From Pseudomonas sp. UBA1879 (GTDB lineage Bacteria > Pseudomonadota > Gammaproteobacteria > Pseudomonadales > Pseudomonadaceae): a DNA stretch of 64,000 bases. The translations under genes and the position numbers were made by a program. The stretch is from positions 51,790 through 115,789 of the forward strand of contig NZ_DDHJ01000025.1 of assembly GCF_002338065.1 (NCBI RefSeq), read 5' to 3'. The stretch's first letter is position 1. Every line of letters begins with the position of its first letter. Below the pieces are notes generated by a model. That model worked only from the letters and a program-made list of their open reading frames with translations, did not search any database and was not told where the DNA came from. Below, in pieces: positions 17,949-27,398 of the stretch.

Positions 17949-20480
17949 ATGATTTCTCTGCCCATTGATGCCGTGTTGCCTGCGTTACGCCAGGCCTTGC
18001 TCGAGCGTGACGAAGCCGTCCTCGAAGCGCCACCTGGCGCAGGCAAGACCACCCGCGTGCCGCTGGCGCTGTTGCAGGAACCGTGGCTGGCGGGCCAGAC
18101 CATCCTGATGCTTGAACCTCGACGTCTGGCGGCCCGTGCGGCGGCAGAGCGTCTGGCCTCGGAACTGGGGGAAAAGGTCGGAGAGACGGTCGGCTATCGA
18201 ATTCGCTTGGAAAGCAAGGTCGGCCCGAAGACCCGCATTGAAGTCGTCACAGAGGGAATCCTCACTCGCCGTTTGCAGGAAGACCCTTCGCTCGATGGCG
18301 TGGGACTGCTGATTTTTGACGAATACCACGAGCGCAGTCTGGATGCCGACCTTGCCTTGGCGTTGAGCCTCAATGGTCGTGCACTGTTTCGTGACGAGCA
18401 GGCGCTGAAGATTTTGCTGATGTCAGCAACGCTGGAGGGCGAGCGGCTGTCGAGTTTGCTGGATAACGCACCGGTGATCAGCAGCGAAGGGCGCATGTTT
18501 CCGGTGACGATGCAGTGGGGTCGGCCGTTCCAGCCGGGTGAGTTCATCGAACCGCGTGTGGTGCAGACGGTTTTGGATGCGCTGGGCAATGAATCCGGCA
18601 GTTTGCTGGTCTTTCTGCCGGGGCAGGCGGAGATCCGGCGCGTCAACCAACAACTGGCGCAAGCACTGGGCGAGCGCAGCGACGTCATACTGTGCCCCCT
18701 GCATGGCGAGCTGGACCTCAGCGCCCAACGCGCCGCCATCGAACCCGCGCCGAGCGGTCTGCGTAAGGTCGTGCTCGCCACCAACATCGCCGAGACCAGC
18801 CTGACCATCGACGGCGTGCGTGTCGTGGTTGATGCCGGATTGGCGCGGGTGCCGCGTTTTGATCCCGGCAGCGGCATGACCCGGCTCGACACCCAGCGCA
18901 TCTCCCGCGCAAGCGCTACACAGCGCGCCGGTCGGGCGGGGCGTCTGGAGCCGGGCGTGTGTTATCGGCTGTGGTCCGAAGCGCAGCACGATCAATTGGC
19001 CGCGTACGGCGCGGCAGAAATCCTGCAAGCCGACCTTGCGGGGTTAGCCCTGCAGCTCGCCCGCTGGGGCGTCGAACCCTCGCAGCTCGTTTGGCTCGAC
19101 GTCCCGCCTGCCGCCGCCTATGCGCAGGCGCAGGATTTGCTCGGTCGCCTGGGCGCGCTGAGTCGCGAGCCTGGCGAAGACTGGAAACTTACCCCTCACG
19201 GCCAAGCGATGGCCGAAGTGCCTGCCCATCCTCGCATCGCGCATTTGCTGCTGCGCGGGCAGGACTTGGGGCTCGGCCCGCTGGCTTGCGACGTCGCCGC
19301 GTTGTTGGGCGAGCGCGACATTCTTCGAGGGGCCGGCGCGGATCTGCACAGTCGCCTGACGCTACTGGCAGGCACTGAGCGAGCCGGACGCAGCGCACAG
19401 GGCGGCGCACAGCGGGCTAAACAGTTAGCGCGGCAATATCGCGGTTACCTGAAGGGGGCGTCGACACAACCGGTTTCCGATCCCGATCACCCGCGCTGGT
19501 TGGGCGCCCTGCTGGCCTTGGCCTATCCCGATCGGGTCGCGCACCAACGCAAGGCCGGGGGCGCCGAATACCGATTGGCCAACGGTCGTGCTGCGCTGTT
19601 TGCTGAACCCGATGCGCTGATGAAAGAACAATGGCTGGTGGTCGCGGACCTCGGCAGCCGACAGGGGCAGCGGGAGGAGCGGATCTATCTGGCAACGGAA
19701 CTCGACCCGACGCTGTTCGAGTCGGTTCTGTCAGAGCAGGTGATGAGCGTCGATCAGCTCGACTGGGACGAACGCGAAGGGGTGTTCCGAGCTGAACGTC
19801 AGCGCAAGGTCGGCGAGCTGATCATCAGCCGCGAGCCCCTGACCGGGCTGGATGAGTCGGCCCGAAGCCAGGCGTTGCTGGCGTTGGTGCGCCGTAAAGG
19901 TCTGGAGCTGCTGCCGTGGACCCCGGAGTTGCGCCAATGGCAGGCGCGGGTCGGGCTCTTGCGTCAGTTAGATCGGGAAAAACAGGACAGCAGCGAATGG
20001 CCGGACGTCAGCAACGAGGCCTTGCTGACGCGCCTGGAGCAGTGGCTGATGCCCTATCTGGGCAAGGTCACGCGGCTTAGCCATTTCGCCAATCTGGACC
20101 TGTCGTCGATCCTGCACAACCAATTGCCCTGGCCGCTGCCGCAGCGGCTGGACGAACAGGCCCCACATCATTTGAGCGTGCCCTCGGGCTCTTCGGTGCG
20201 CCTCGATTACAGCGAAACCCCTCCGATTCTGGCCGTGCGCCTGCAAGAGCTGTTTGGGCTTTCCGATACCCCCCGCATCGCCAATGGCAGGCAGATCGTC
20301 AAACTGCACCTGCTGTCCCCGGCGCGCCGACCGGTGCAAGTCACCCAGGACCTGGCCAACTTCTGGCGCAGCACCTATGCCGAGGTGAAGAAGGATCTCA
20401 AGGGCCGATACCCCAAGCACTACTGGCCGGACGACCCATTGATCGCCGAGCCGACAGCACGGGCGAAGCCGAGGAAGTAA
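17949..20480 (+). CDS. hrpB: ATP-dependent RNA helicase HrpB
   Basis: DEAH-type helicase of 843 residues. The N-terminal helicase core has Walker A (APPGAGKTTRVPLALL), the DEYH box (LIFDEYHERSLDADLAL), motif III (LLMSATLEG) and motif VI (QRAGRAGRLEPG). HA2 and the HrpB-specific C-terminal domain follow, ending KDLKGRYPKHYWPDDPL. A GGAG at about 17940 supports the ATG at 17949. HrpB's cellular RNA substrate is not well defined. Identification is firm. Confidence 0.96.
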   Translation: MISLPIDAVLPALRQALLERDEAVLEAPPGAGKTTRVPLALLQEPWLAGQTILMLEPRRLAARAAAERLASELGEKVGETVGYRIRLESKVGPKTRIEVVTEGILTRRLQEDPSLDGVGLLIFDEYHERSLDADLALALSLNGRALFRDEQALKILLMSATLEGERLSSLLDNAPVISSEGRMFPVTMQWGRPFQPGEFIEPRVVQTVLDALGNESGSLLVFLPGQAEIRRVNQQLAQALGERSDVILCPLHGELDLSAQRAAIEPAPSGLRKVVLATNIAETSLTIDGVRVVVDAGLARVPRFDPGSGMTRLDTQRISRASATQRAGRAGRLEPGVCYRLWSEAQHDQLAAYGAAEILQADLAGLALQLARWGVEPSQLVWLDVPPAAAYAQAQDLLGRLGALSREPGEDWKLTPHGQAMAEVPAHPRIAHLLLRGQDLGLGPLACDVAALLGERDILRGAGADLHSRLTLLAGTERAGRSAQGGAQRAKQLARQYRGYLKGASTQPVSDPDHPRWLGALLALAYPDRVAHQRKAGGAEYRLANGRAALFAEPDALMKEQWLVVADLGSRQGQREERIYLATELDPTLFESVLSEQVMSVDQLDWDEREGVFRAERQRKVGELIISREPLTGLDESARSQALLALVRRKGLELLPWTPELRQWQARVGLLRQLDREKQDSSEWPDVSNEALLTRLEQWLMPYLGKVTRLSHFANLDLSSILHNQLPWPLPQRLDEQAPHHLSVPSGSSVRLDYSETPPILAVRLQELFGLSDTPRIANGRQIVKLHLLSPARRPVQVTQDLANFWRSTYAEVKKDLKGRYPKHYWPDDPLIAEPTARAKPRK

Positions 20481-20519
20481 ATGCACGAAGCGTCCGTGTA
20501 TGCCTGCGCTCGGGCGATG

Positions 20520-20842
20520 GCGTCGGGTCAGTGGATGATGCGGCGTCTGGCACACCGCCTCGCGGCCGTCGTCCCTCCGGCTGCTCCTACGGGCTCAGCT
20601 CCGAGCCTGAATCCTCGGCACCCCGCGATCTCTGTAGGTGCCGCCGGAGGCACGACGGCACGGGCCGCGGTCGGACGGTAGCGTCGGGTCAGTAGATGGT
20701 GCGGCGTCTGGCACACCGCCTCGCGGCCGTCGTCCCTCCGGCTGCTCCTACGGGTTCAGCTGCGGGCCTGAATCCTCGGCACCCTGCGATCTCTGTAGGA
20801 GCAGCCGGAGGCACCACGGCCGCGATCTGGCGCGCAGCGGCA
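20520..20842. repeat. 161-bp tandem duplication carrying REP pairs
   Basis: Two copies offset by exactly 161 bp: cgtcgggtcagt at 20521 and 20682, and cggcgtctggcacaccgcct at 20541 and 20702. Each copy holds an inverted REP pair (gtccctccggctgctcctac facing tgtaggagcagccggaggca; in the first copy the right arm reads tgtaggtgccgccgg). It fills most of the 446-nt gap between hrpB and the phosphatase-fold gene. No gene is visible there. Confidence 0.9.
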
Positions 20843-20926
20843 GTAAGTCCTGTGCACAGGGTGTGTCAGGTATACCGCGTCATCAGGTATCCCTGCCGGA
20901 CTTCTGCTGTTCGCCGGCAAGGCAAT

Positions 20927-22024
20927 TTACTGCGGCGCAGCCGGCAGCAGAAACCGCCCAATCACCGGCAGGTGATCGGATATCAATAACGTATCGCCTT
21001 GCCGAACCTGCGCATCGACCCGTTTCAACATCGGGCTGTAGAACAGGTAGTCGAGCGTGCGGTCCGGCCCGTTCACCCGCGGGTCGTTGGGGAAGCGGGT
21101 GTACCACTTGCGCGGATGCTCACCATTGACGTCGTCGTTGCTGGGGATCATCGGGAATTTTTCCCACAACGCATGCAGCTGGCTTTCTGCCGCGTAGGAC
21201 TCGCGCTGTTCGGCGGGCAGGCGTTGGTACTGCCCTTGAGGCAGCAGATTGAAATCACCGCCGGTGATCCACGGCGTTGCGCTCTGTTCGAACGTGTCCA
21301 GCAGTTGGGTCGTCGCTGCCACTTGGCGCTGCAGGGTGTCGTCGCCGGGTCGGGAGTCCTCCAGATGCGTGTTCACGATCGCCAATTGCCCGCCGTCGCG
21401 CAGCGGCAGATAGCCCACCAACAAGGCGCGTTTGGGTTCGAATTGACGGCTTATCCAGTTGCCGCCGGGAGAGGGCAGTTGCAGGCGTTCGGCCTTCTCC
21501 ATTCGATACCGGCTCAGTGTCGCCAGTTTGGTGCCGACGCTGCCGTAGATATGCGGGTTGGGGACGAAGTCTGCTTTCCAATAGAACGCCTCAGTGCTGC
21601 ATGGGTAGAGGTCGGTCACCCGCTCCTGCAGCAGCGCCAATTGGTTGGTGTAATCGGTGTTCTTGGCGCCATCGTCGACCTCCTGCAACAGCACGATGTC
21701 TGGCCGTTCGTCGCGAATGACCCGCGCCACCTCGTCGAGGTTGTACGCAATGTCTTCGGGAGTAGGGCGCTCGTCCGGGCCGCTGCCATCTGCCAGGTCA
21801 TACCAGAACACGTAGCGCTTGCCCGCCAGGTATTGAATGTTCCAGGTCATGATTTTCAGCGCCTGACCCGGCACCAGCACTGGGGGTTTGGCGTCCTTGG
21901 CATTGCACATGACCGGCATCTGCTCATGACGGGCGGGATGCCAGGTCATGTCGTAGATCAGACCGCCGACCAGCATCAGCAGCAGCGCGAGCACGATGAG
22001 GTAGCGCAATGAACGTTGCATCAA
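20927..22024 (-). CDS. Endonuclease/exonuclease/phosphatase-fold protein, membrane anchored
   Basis: A 365-residue protein with an N-terminal hydrophobic anchor (about residues 8-25, LIVLALLLMLVGGLIYDM) and an EEP (DNase I-like) domain. The catalytic landmarks are MTWNIQYL, LLQEVDDGA, NTHLEDSRPG, GGDFNLLP and the final SDHLPVIG. The fold includes nucleases and lipid or sugar phosphatases, and the substrate cannot be chosen from sequence. It sits 6 nt downstream of the YciC-like membrane protein gene, so the two are probably co-transcribed. Confidence 0.88.
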   Translation of the reverse strand: MMQRSLRYLIVLALLLMLVGGLIYDMTWHPARHEQMPVMCNAKDAKPPVLVPGQALKIMTWNIQYLAGKRYVFWYDLADGSGPDERPTPEDIAYNLDEVARVIRDERPDIVLLQEVDDGAKNTDYTNQLALLQERVTDLYPCSTEAFYWKADFVPNPHIYGSVGTKLATLSRYRMEKAERLQLPSPGGNWISRQFEPKRALLVGYLPLRDGGQLAIVNTHLEDSRPGDDTLQRQVAATTQLLDTFEQSATPWITGGDFNLLPQGQYQRLPAEQRESYAAESQLHALWEKFPMIPSNDDVNGEHPRKWYTRFPNDPRVNGPDRTLDYLFYSPMLKRVDAQVRQGDTLLISDHLPVIGRFLLPAAPQ

Positions 22025-22030
22025 CGCTCC

Positions 22031-22693
22031 TCAGACAGGTTGCGCGGGCTCGTCGATCAGCATGAATAAACGGAACATCACCACGCTGATGAACAGCTGC
22101 AAGAAACTGGAAACGCTGTCGACGGTCAGCGACAGCAGCGGGCTTTGCTGATCAGGCAACACGTACAGGCTCAGGCCTTCCAGGATCGACAACGGAATGT
22201 AGACGAACAGCACGCACCCCAGAATCCGCAGCAGATGCCCTTGAGTCATCTTGAAGCTTTCGCGCATCGCGTCCAGCGGCCCGAGACCACGTAGCACCAA
22301 CAGGTATTCCGAGAATACCAACTTGATCATCACCCACACGCCGGGAACGATGAACAGCGACAAACCGGCCATGATCAGCAGCGTACTGAGGGCGGTGAGG
22401 ACCGCGAACGTCGGCCACAGGCGCAGGGTCGCAGCCAGCAGATCACGTTTGGAGGGGGGTTCGCCGCGAGTCTTGGCGGCGAGAAACAGAATCAATGCAC
22501 CTGTGTAGAGGGGATAGAACAGCAGCCCGATCAACAATTGCCAGCTCGCCGAACCGTCAGGCCCTGTGGCGCTGGCAAGCATTTGCTTGGTCAGCGCTTC
22601 AAGTATCACCAGTGGCAGGCACAGCGTCACGATGCTCACGAAATGGCGGCGGAAGAAGTACAGCGAGTCTTGAATGATCGTCAGCGGATTCAT
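22031..22693 (-). CDS. YciC-like multi-pass membrane protein
   Basis: A 220-residue inner-membrane protein with about six hydrophobic segments. It opens MNPLTIIQDSLYFFRRHF and resembles YciC (UPF0259), an uncharacterised family. The ATG at 22693 fits the family start, although the upstream sequence is a weak ribosome-binding site. It is followed after 6 nt by the phosphatase-fold gene. Confidence 0.75.
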   Translation of the reverse strand: MNPLTIIQDSLYFFRRHFVSIVTLCLPLVILEALTKQMLASATGPDGSASWQLLIGLLFYPLYTGALILFLAAKTRGEPPSKRDLLAATLRLWPTFAVLTALSTLLIMAGLSLFIVPGVWVMIKLVFSEYLLVLRGLGPLDAMRESFKMTQGHLLRILGCVLFVYIPLSILEGLSLYVLPDQQSPLLSLTVDSVSSFLQLFISVVMFRLFMLIDEPAQPV

Positions 22694-22904
22694 GAAAGGG
22701 TCACAGAGAAAACCAGGCGGACACTTTAACGTAGGAGCGGTCTTGCGAGCCAATGGGACAGGTCTGGCCCGTTTCTTAACTTTTTCTACACGCTATTGAA
22801 TCGCCCTTGAAACGCCCCATTACTGTTTGTGTCTGACCATCGCGGTCATGTCACAACGTTGTGGTCACGTCACCGAATTCCTACGGCAATCTAACGAGGT
22901 CGCC

Positions 22905-23714
22905 ATGAACAGCGAAGAGCAAACCCTGATCGACGGCTTGTTTACCAAACTCAAACAAGCGGAAACCGAGTCGGCCCCCCGAGACGCCCAGGCCGAGGCG
23001 CTTATCAGGGATCACCTGACACGGCAGCCCGGCGCCCCGTATTACATGGCGCAGGCGATCCTGGTTCAGGAAGTCGCTATCAAACAGCTGGAGGCCCAAA
23101 GCCGCCAGCGTGACGAGCAGATCCAACAGCTACAGGCTGAGCTTCAGCGCGCCAGGGCACAGGCACAAACCGCGCCCGCGCAGGGCAGCGGCGGATTCCT
23201 GTCGAGCATCTTCGGTGGCGGTTCCCGCGATCAACAGCCGCAGCAACCGGCATCGTCCTTTTCACGGCCCTCGAGCCCGCCCCCGTCGGCAGGCGGCTGG
23301 CGCGACGGCCCTGCCAACCCGCCGCCGTACAACCCGCCGCCACAAGGCAACTACGCGCAGCCTCAGCAACAGGTCCCGGCGGCGCCTATCGGTAGTGGTT
23401 TTCTGGGCGGTGCACTGAAAACCGCAGCGGGCGTTGCGGGCGGCGTGATGCTGGCGGAAGGGATCAGCAGCCTGTTCCACCACAACAGCCAACCCCAGGA
23501 AATCGTCGAAATCATCGAGCAACAACCGGCGCAACCTGCAGCCGACCATGACCAGGGCGGTGGAACTGGAAACGGCGACTGGGGCGACGATCAACAACGC
23601 GTGACCAGCAACGACGGCTGGGGCAATGACGCGGGCGGTTTTGCCGATACCGACTACGGCAACGATGACAGTGGCGGGTTCTTTGGCGGCGATGACGACG
23701 ATTCGTATGTCTGA
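22905..23714 (+). CDS. DUF2076 family protein
   Basis: A 269-residue protein matching the periplasmic DUF2076 family. An N-terminal helical region (about residues 1-85, NSEEQTLIDGLFTKLKQAE) includes a coiled coil. A Pro/Gln-rich linker follows (about 100-160), then a glycine-rich hydrophobic stretch (GSGFLGGALKTAAGVAGGVM) and an acidic Gly/Asp tail (SGGFFGGDDDDSYV). No classic signal peptide is seen. The ATG at 22905 is chosen because it opens the conserved domain. Function unknown. Confidence 0.82.
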   Translation: MNSEEQTLIDGLFTKLKQAETESAPRDAQAEALIRDHLTRQPGAPYYMAQAILVQEVAIKQLEAQSRQRDEQIQQLQAELQRARAQAQTAPAQGSGGFLSSIFGGGSRDQQPQQPASSFSRPSSPPPSAGGWRDGPANPPPYNPPPQGNYAQPQQQVPAAPIGSGFLGGALKTAAGVAGGVMLAEGISSLFHHNSQPQEIVEIIEQQPAQPAADHDQGGGTGNGDWGDDQQRVTSNDGWGNDAGGFADTDYGNDDSGGFFGGDDDDSYV

Positions 23715-23725
23715 CAGCTAGAAAC

Positions 23726-23816
23726 CTGTGGGCGTCGGCTCGCTGGCGCAGTTGGTGGCTCAGTCAATGCAGAGGTGACTGACCCGACGCCTTCGCCAAC
23801 AAACCGGCTCCCACAG
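23726..23816. repeat. REPIN, diverged
   Basis: ctgtgggcgtcggctcgctg faces cgccaacaaaccggctccca(cag). The arms belong to the 'gctggcgaa' REP family but carry several substitutions. Confidence 0.75.
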
Positions 23817-23951
23817 GGTCAGAAGTACCCTCAGCCTGATCCGATAGCCCGCAAATCCAACTTGCCCTTCAATCCCCTCCTCAAACTGGCATACTGAGCG
23901 CCGGTCCGATGTTCGGGCCGCTGTCGCCTGTCAGCGCATCGAGGAGTTCCG

Positions 23952-24431
23952 GTGAGAAGAATCGCGGTGTTTGCCGACGTACAAAATCTGTATTACACGG
24001 TGCGTCAGGCTCATGGTTGCCACTTCAACTATGCCGCGTTGTGGGCGGACATCAGCCAGCGTGGGCAGATCGTCGAGGCCTATGCTTACGCCATTGATCG
24101 CGGTGACGCCAAGCAGCAGCAGTTTCAGCAGATCCTTCGCAACCTCGGTTTTACCGTCAAACTCAAACCCTACATCCAACGCAGCGATGGCTCGGCCAAA
24201 GGCGATTGGGACGTCGGTATCACCATCGATATCATGGACGTCGCGCCGAACGTTGACGAAGTCGTGCTGGCGTCGGGCGACGGGGATTTTGACCTGTTGC
24301 TGGAGCGCATCATCAGCAAGCACGGCGTCGAGGCCATCGCCTATGGCGTGCCAGGCCTGACCGCCAACTCACTGATCCGTGCAGCAAGCCGCTATGTGCC
24401 GATTGAGGGCGGGTTGTTGCTCAAAAGCTGA
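23952..24431 (+). CDS. NYN-domain protein (LabA/DUF88 family)
   Basis: A 159-residue PIN-like NYN-domain protein. The acidic residues expected of the fold are in FADVQNLYY, GDWDVGITIDIMD and LASGDGDFDLLL. NYN proteins are predicted or shown RNases in RNA processing. The start is GTG at 23952 after GAGGAGTTCCG; the context supports this non-ATG start. It is a stand-alone gene between REPINs. The RNA target is unknown. Confidence 0.88.
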   Translation: MRRIAVFADVQNLYYTVRQAHGCHFNYAALWADISQRGQIVEAYAYAIDRGDAKQQQFQQILRNLGFTVKLKPYIQRSDGSAKGDWDVGITIDIMDVAPNVDEVVLASGDGDFDLLLERIISKHGVEAIAYGVPGLTANSLIRAASRYVPIEGGLLLKS

Positions 24432-24440
24432 GCATAAACG

Positions 24441-24575
24441 TGTAGGAGCGCGGCTTGTCCCGCGATCGGCTGCGCAGCAGCCGCAATCCCGGTACACACG
24501 GTGTATCGGGCGCTACGGATTGTCAGGGTTTACTGCCGGTGCCCGGCAGGTCGCGGGACAAGCCGCGCTCCTACA
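24441..24575. repeat. REPIN between the NYN and exonuclease genes
   Basis: tgtaggagcgcggcttgtcc at 24441 is inverted against ggacaagccgcgctcctaca ending at 24575, the same family as at 976 and 3748. It occupies nearly the whole gap. Confidence 0.9.
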
Positions 24576-24604
24576 GGGTTTCTGCGCAAACAAAGGTTTT
24601 TCCC

Positions 24605-25219
24605 ATGCAAGAACGCATCGCCGTCATCGACTTCGAAACCACCGGCATCTCCCCCGGCAGCCATTGTCGGGCCACTGAAATCGCCGTGGTGATTGTGGCC
24701 GAGGGCGTCATCGTCGAGCGCTATCAAAGCCTGATGAACGCTGGCGTGCGGATTCCGGCATTCATCGAGTCACTGACCGGGATCAGCAACAGCATGCTGC
24801 GCACGGCGCCGCCTGCCGAGCGGGTGATGAATGAAGTGGTGGAGTTCGTGGGGCAGACCCCCTTGGTGGCCCATAACGCCGCGTTCGACCAGAAATTCTG
24901 GGATTACGAGCTGTCGCGCATCAAACGCAGCCGCGAACAGAGTTTCGCCTGTTCGATGCTGCTGGCGCGACGTCTGATGCCTGCCGCACCCAATCACAAA
25001 CTCGGCACGCTGACCTCATGGGCAGGGCTGCCGCACACCGGCAAGGCTCACCGGGCCATGGCCGACGCCGAGATGGCCGCCAACCTCACGGTCCATCTGA
25101 GCCAGGAACTGCGCACCACTCACGGCCTGGCCGGGGTTTCCCACAAATTGCTTTGCACCTTGCAGAAGGTGCCCGCAAAAAAAATAGCTGACGCAATCAG
25201 CAAGCACCGCGGATTCTGA
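24605..25219 (+). CDS. DnaQ-like DEDDh 3'-5' exonuclease
   Basis: A 204-residue stand-alone exonuclease of the DnaQ/RNase T superfamily. Exo I is AVIDFETTG, Exo II HNAAFDQKFWDYE, and Exo IIIe HRAMADAEMAANL, giving a complete DEDDh set. The ATG at 24605 (MQERIAVIDFETTG) directly opens the domain. It resembles PolC/epsilon-type proofreading domains but lacks polymerase-binding extensions, so the biological substrate is open. Confidence 0.9.
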   Translation: MQERIAVIDFETTGISPGSHCRATEIAVVIVAEGVIVERYQSLMNAGVRIPAFIESLTGISNSMLRTAPPAERVMNEVVEFVGQTPLVAHNAAFDQKFWDYELSRIKRSREQSFACSMLLARRLMPAAPNHKLGTLTSWAGLPHTGKAHRAMADAEMAANLTVHLSQELRTTHGLAGVSHKLLCTLQKVPAKKIADAISKHRGF

Positions 25220-25373
25220 TGACGGATCGGGCTCGACTGAAAAGTGTATGGGTCGTTTAACACGCAGTTGTGACTGATCCTCTCAGTACGATGTTCCTAC
25301 AATACCGTTCCAAAAAAATCCGAGTGACTGTCCCCTGCCGGACCAACGCTCAGAACAAAAAGACGAGCCTTTC

Positions 25374-26282
25374 ATGCCTGCTTCCCGCCGCTTTCCCTTG
25401 CTGCTCATCGGGGCCTTTTTCGCGCTGTACGTGATCTGGGGTTCGACCTACCTGGCCATTCGCATCGGTATCGAAACCTGGCCTCCGTTGATGATGGCAG
25501 GAGTCCGCTTCACCATCGCAGGCTCGCTGCTGTTCGCGTTCATGCGCTGGCGTGGGGTGCCGATGCCGACCTGGAAGCAATGGAAGGCGGCGGGCATGGT
25601 CGGGTTTCTGCTGCTAGCCTGCGGCAATGGCGCGGTAACCCTGGCTGAGCATGCCGGTGTCGCCTCGGGCGTGGCGGCCCTGGCGGTGGCGGTGGTGCCG
25701 CTGTTCACCCTGTTGTTCGGCTTGATCTGGGGGCATCGCAATACCCGGCTGGAATGGGCAGGAATCGTGCTCGGTCTGATCGGTATCGCGCTGCTAAACC
25801 TGGGTTCGAACCTGCAAGCCAGCCCCTTGGGCGCGGCCATGGTGATCTTCGCGGCCGCAGCGTGGGCCTTCGGTTCAGTCTGGAGCCGCTACTTGCCGCT
25901 GCCCGCCGGCCCCATGGCGAGCGCCTGCGAAATGCTCATCGCTGGCGCAATGATGCTGGTCGGCAGCTACATCAGCGGCGAACGAATGACCCAATCCCCC
26001 GGCCTGTCCGGTTGGCTTGTCATGGCCTATCTGGTCGTGTTCGGTTCCATCGTTGCGTTCAGCTCGTACATGTACCTGCTGAAAAACGTCCGCCCCGCCG
26101 CCGCAACCAGCTACGCCTACGTCAACCCGGCCGTCGCTGTCATGCTCGGCGTACTGTTCGCCGACGAACACATCGGTCCCGCCGAAGCGGCAGCCATGGC
26201 GGTCATCATCAGCGCCGTCGTGTTGATCGGCTTGCCGCAGTGGCGCAAGCGGAGTCCGGTTCCAGTGCAGACAAATTCGTAA
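25374..26282 (+). CDS. yedA: EamA-family drug/metabolite exporter, YedA-like
   Basis: A 302-residue inner-membrane transporter of the DMT superfamily with two EamA repeats and about ten helices. The N-terminal LLLIGAFFALYVIWGSTYLA and the second-repeat VIFAAAAWAFGSVWSRYLPL are typical of YedA. The substrate is unknown. It is the last conserved gene before the AT-richer polysaccharide block and converges on the GT2 gene (stops 32 nt apart). Confidence 0.88.
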   Translation: MPASRRFPLLLIGAFFALYVIWGSTYLAIRIGIETWPPLMMAGVRFTIAGSLLFAFMRWRGVPMPTWKQWKAAGMVGFLLLACGNGAVTLAEHAGVASGVAALAVAVVPLFTLLFGLIWGHRNTRLEWAGIVLGLIGIALLNLGSNLQASPLGAAMVIFAAAAWAFGSVWSRYLPLPAGPMASACEMLIAGAMMLVGSYISGERMTQSPGLSGWLVMAYLVVFGSIVAFSSYMYLLKNVRPAAATSYAYVNPAVAVMLGVLFADEHIGPAEAAAMAVIISAVVLIGLPQWRKRSPVPVQTNS

Positions 26283-26314
26283 ACGACGAACTGTGGGCGG
26301 AAAAGAGAACACTG

Positions 26315-27256
26315 TCAGCGCTTTCGGCTTCGCCTCGTGAGAATTTCGAGCCAGCAAATGACGGCGAATCCGATCTTGTCTCTTAGCCTCCGCCTGCACT
26401 GACCTGCATTAAGCGACAGAAGCATAAGCTGCCACTTTGAATACAGGTTGCTGGTGTTAATCAGAGGGTTTGAGGGGACGCCTAATAGCTGAGAGATCAG
26501 TCGAACCTGTCCGAACCACCACCCATCATGGATCCTTCGATACCGTTCGATCAGCCGCCGGATGCCCTTGTTGGCCCCAAGAAGGTTGTGGTCATGCTGC
26601 CTATAGTCCATTGAGGGCTCAGAATCGATGTGCCACCTATACCCATTTCTTCGAGCGAACGCATAGCAATACCAGTCGTGGAGGGTCACCTGCGATATCG
26701 TCTGCCATTGCTTCGAGACTGATATTTTGAGGTCGCATGCAAGGTGCTTGGTTAAAACGTAAGTGCACCCCGGGCCCGCAGCTTCGAAGAAAAAATCCCA
26801 CTCCACTTGCGCCTGCGCTTTATCGATCAGGCTTCTACCTCCACTAGGCCAGAACGCACGGACGTTGCTTGAATAGCCCGCTGCGTTTTCCCTCTTCAGC
26901 GCTTGCACCGCTCGGACAAGTTTATCGGAGTACCAAATATCGTCCTGATCCGAGAACGCGATGTAATCATAGTCACGCAAATTCACATCACGTATGAGTC
27001 GAAAAAAGTTCTGAGATGCGCCGCCGGAGGGTGAGACCTGAGGGAGGATGACAACGTTGGGATGCGCCGCTGCTAAATCATTACACCAATCTTCTGTGCC
27101 GTCGTCTGACGGATCGATACTGATATAGAGAGTGACCTCAATATCGATTTGTCGAAGGATAGAGTTAATTTGCTCTTCTATCCATCGAATTCCATTGAAG
27201 GCTGCCAGTAAAACGGCAGCGTTCTCCTTGGAAACTATTGAGCCTGGGTTTTGCAT
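26315..27256 (-). CDS. GT2 glycosyltransferase, rhamnosyltransferase-like
   Basis: A 313-residue family 2 glycosyltransferase. The GT-A nucleotide-binding start is AVLLAAFNGIRWIEEQINS, with IDPSDDGTEDW. The divalent-metal motif is AFSDQDDIW, and LHDWYCYAF is the likely acceptor-side region, a layout seen in rhamnosyltransferases. The C-terminus is basic and hydrophobic (FAVICWLEILTRRSRKR), perhaps membrane-associating. It is 142 nt downstream of the 1109-residue enzyme and is the last gene of the wzm-wzt run. The donor sugar cannot be fixed from sequence. Confidence 0.85.
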   Translation of the reverse strand: MQNPGSIVSKENAAVLLAAFNGIRWIEEQINSILRQIDIEVTLYISIDPSDDGTEDWCNDLAAAHPNVVILPQVSPSGGASQNFFRLIRDVNLRDYDYIAFSDQDDIWYSDKLVRAVQALKRENAAGYSSNVRAFWPSGGRSLIDKAQAQVEWDFFFEAAGPGCTYVLTKHLACDLKISVSKQWQTISQVTLHDWYCYAFARRNGYRWHIDSEPSMDYRQHDHNLLGANKGIRRLIERYRRIHDGWWFGQVRLISQLLGVPSNPLINTSNLYSKWQLMLLSLNAGQCRRRLRDKIGFAVICWLEILTRRSRKR

Positions 27257-27398
27257 GGCGATAGTGGGTCCAGATAGGTATCAGACGCTTTCTGCAGACG
27301 AACGAATGCCGTCCTTATATTTAGGATGCGAAAAAGCCACTGATGTACTTGTTATAGACAGCTATGACGCGATAGCTGTCGGCGATCAATTCTAAATG

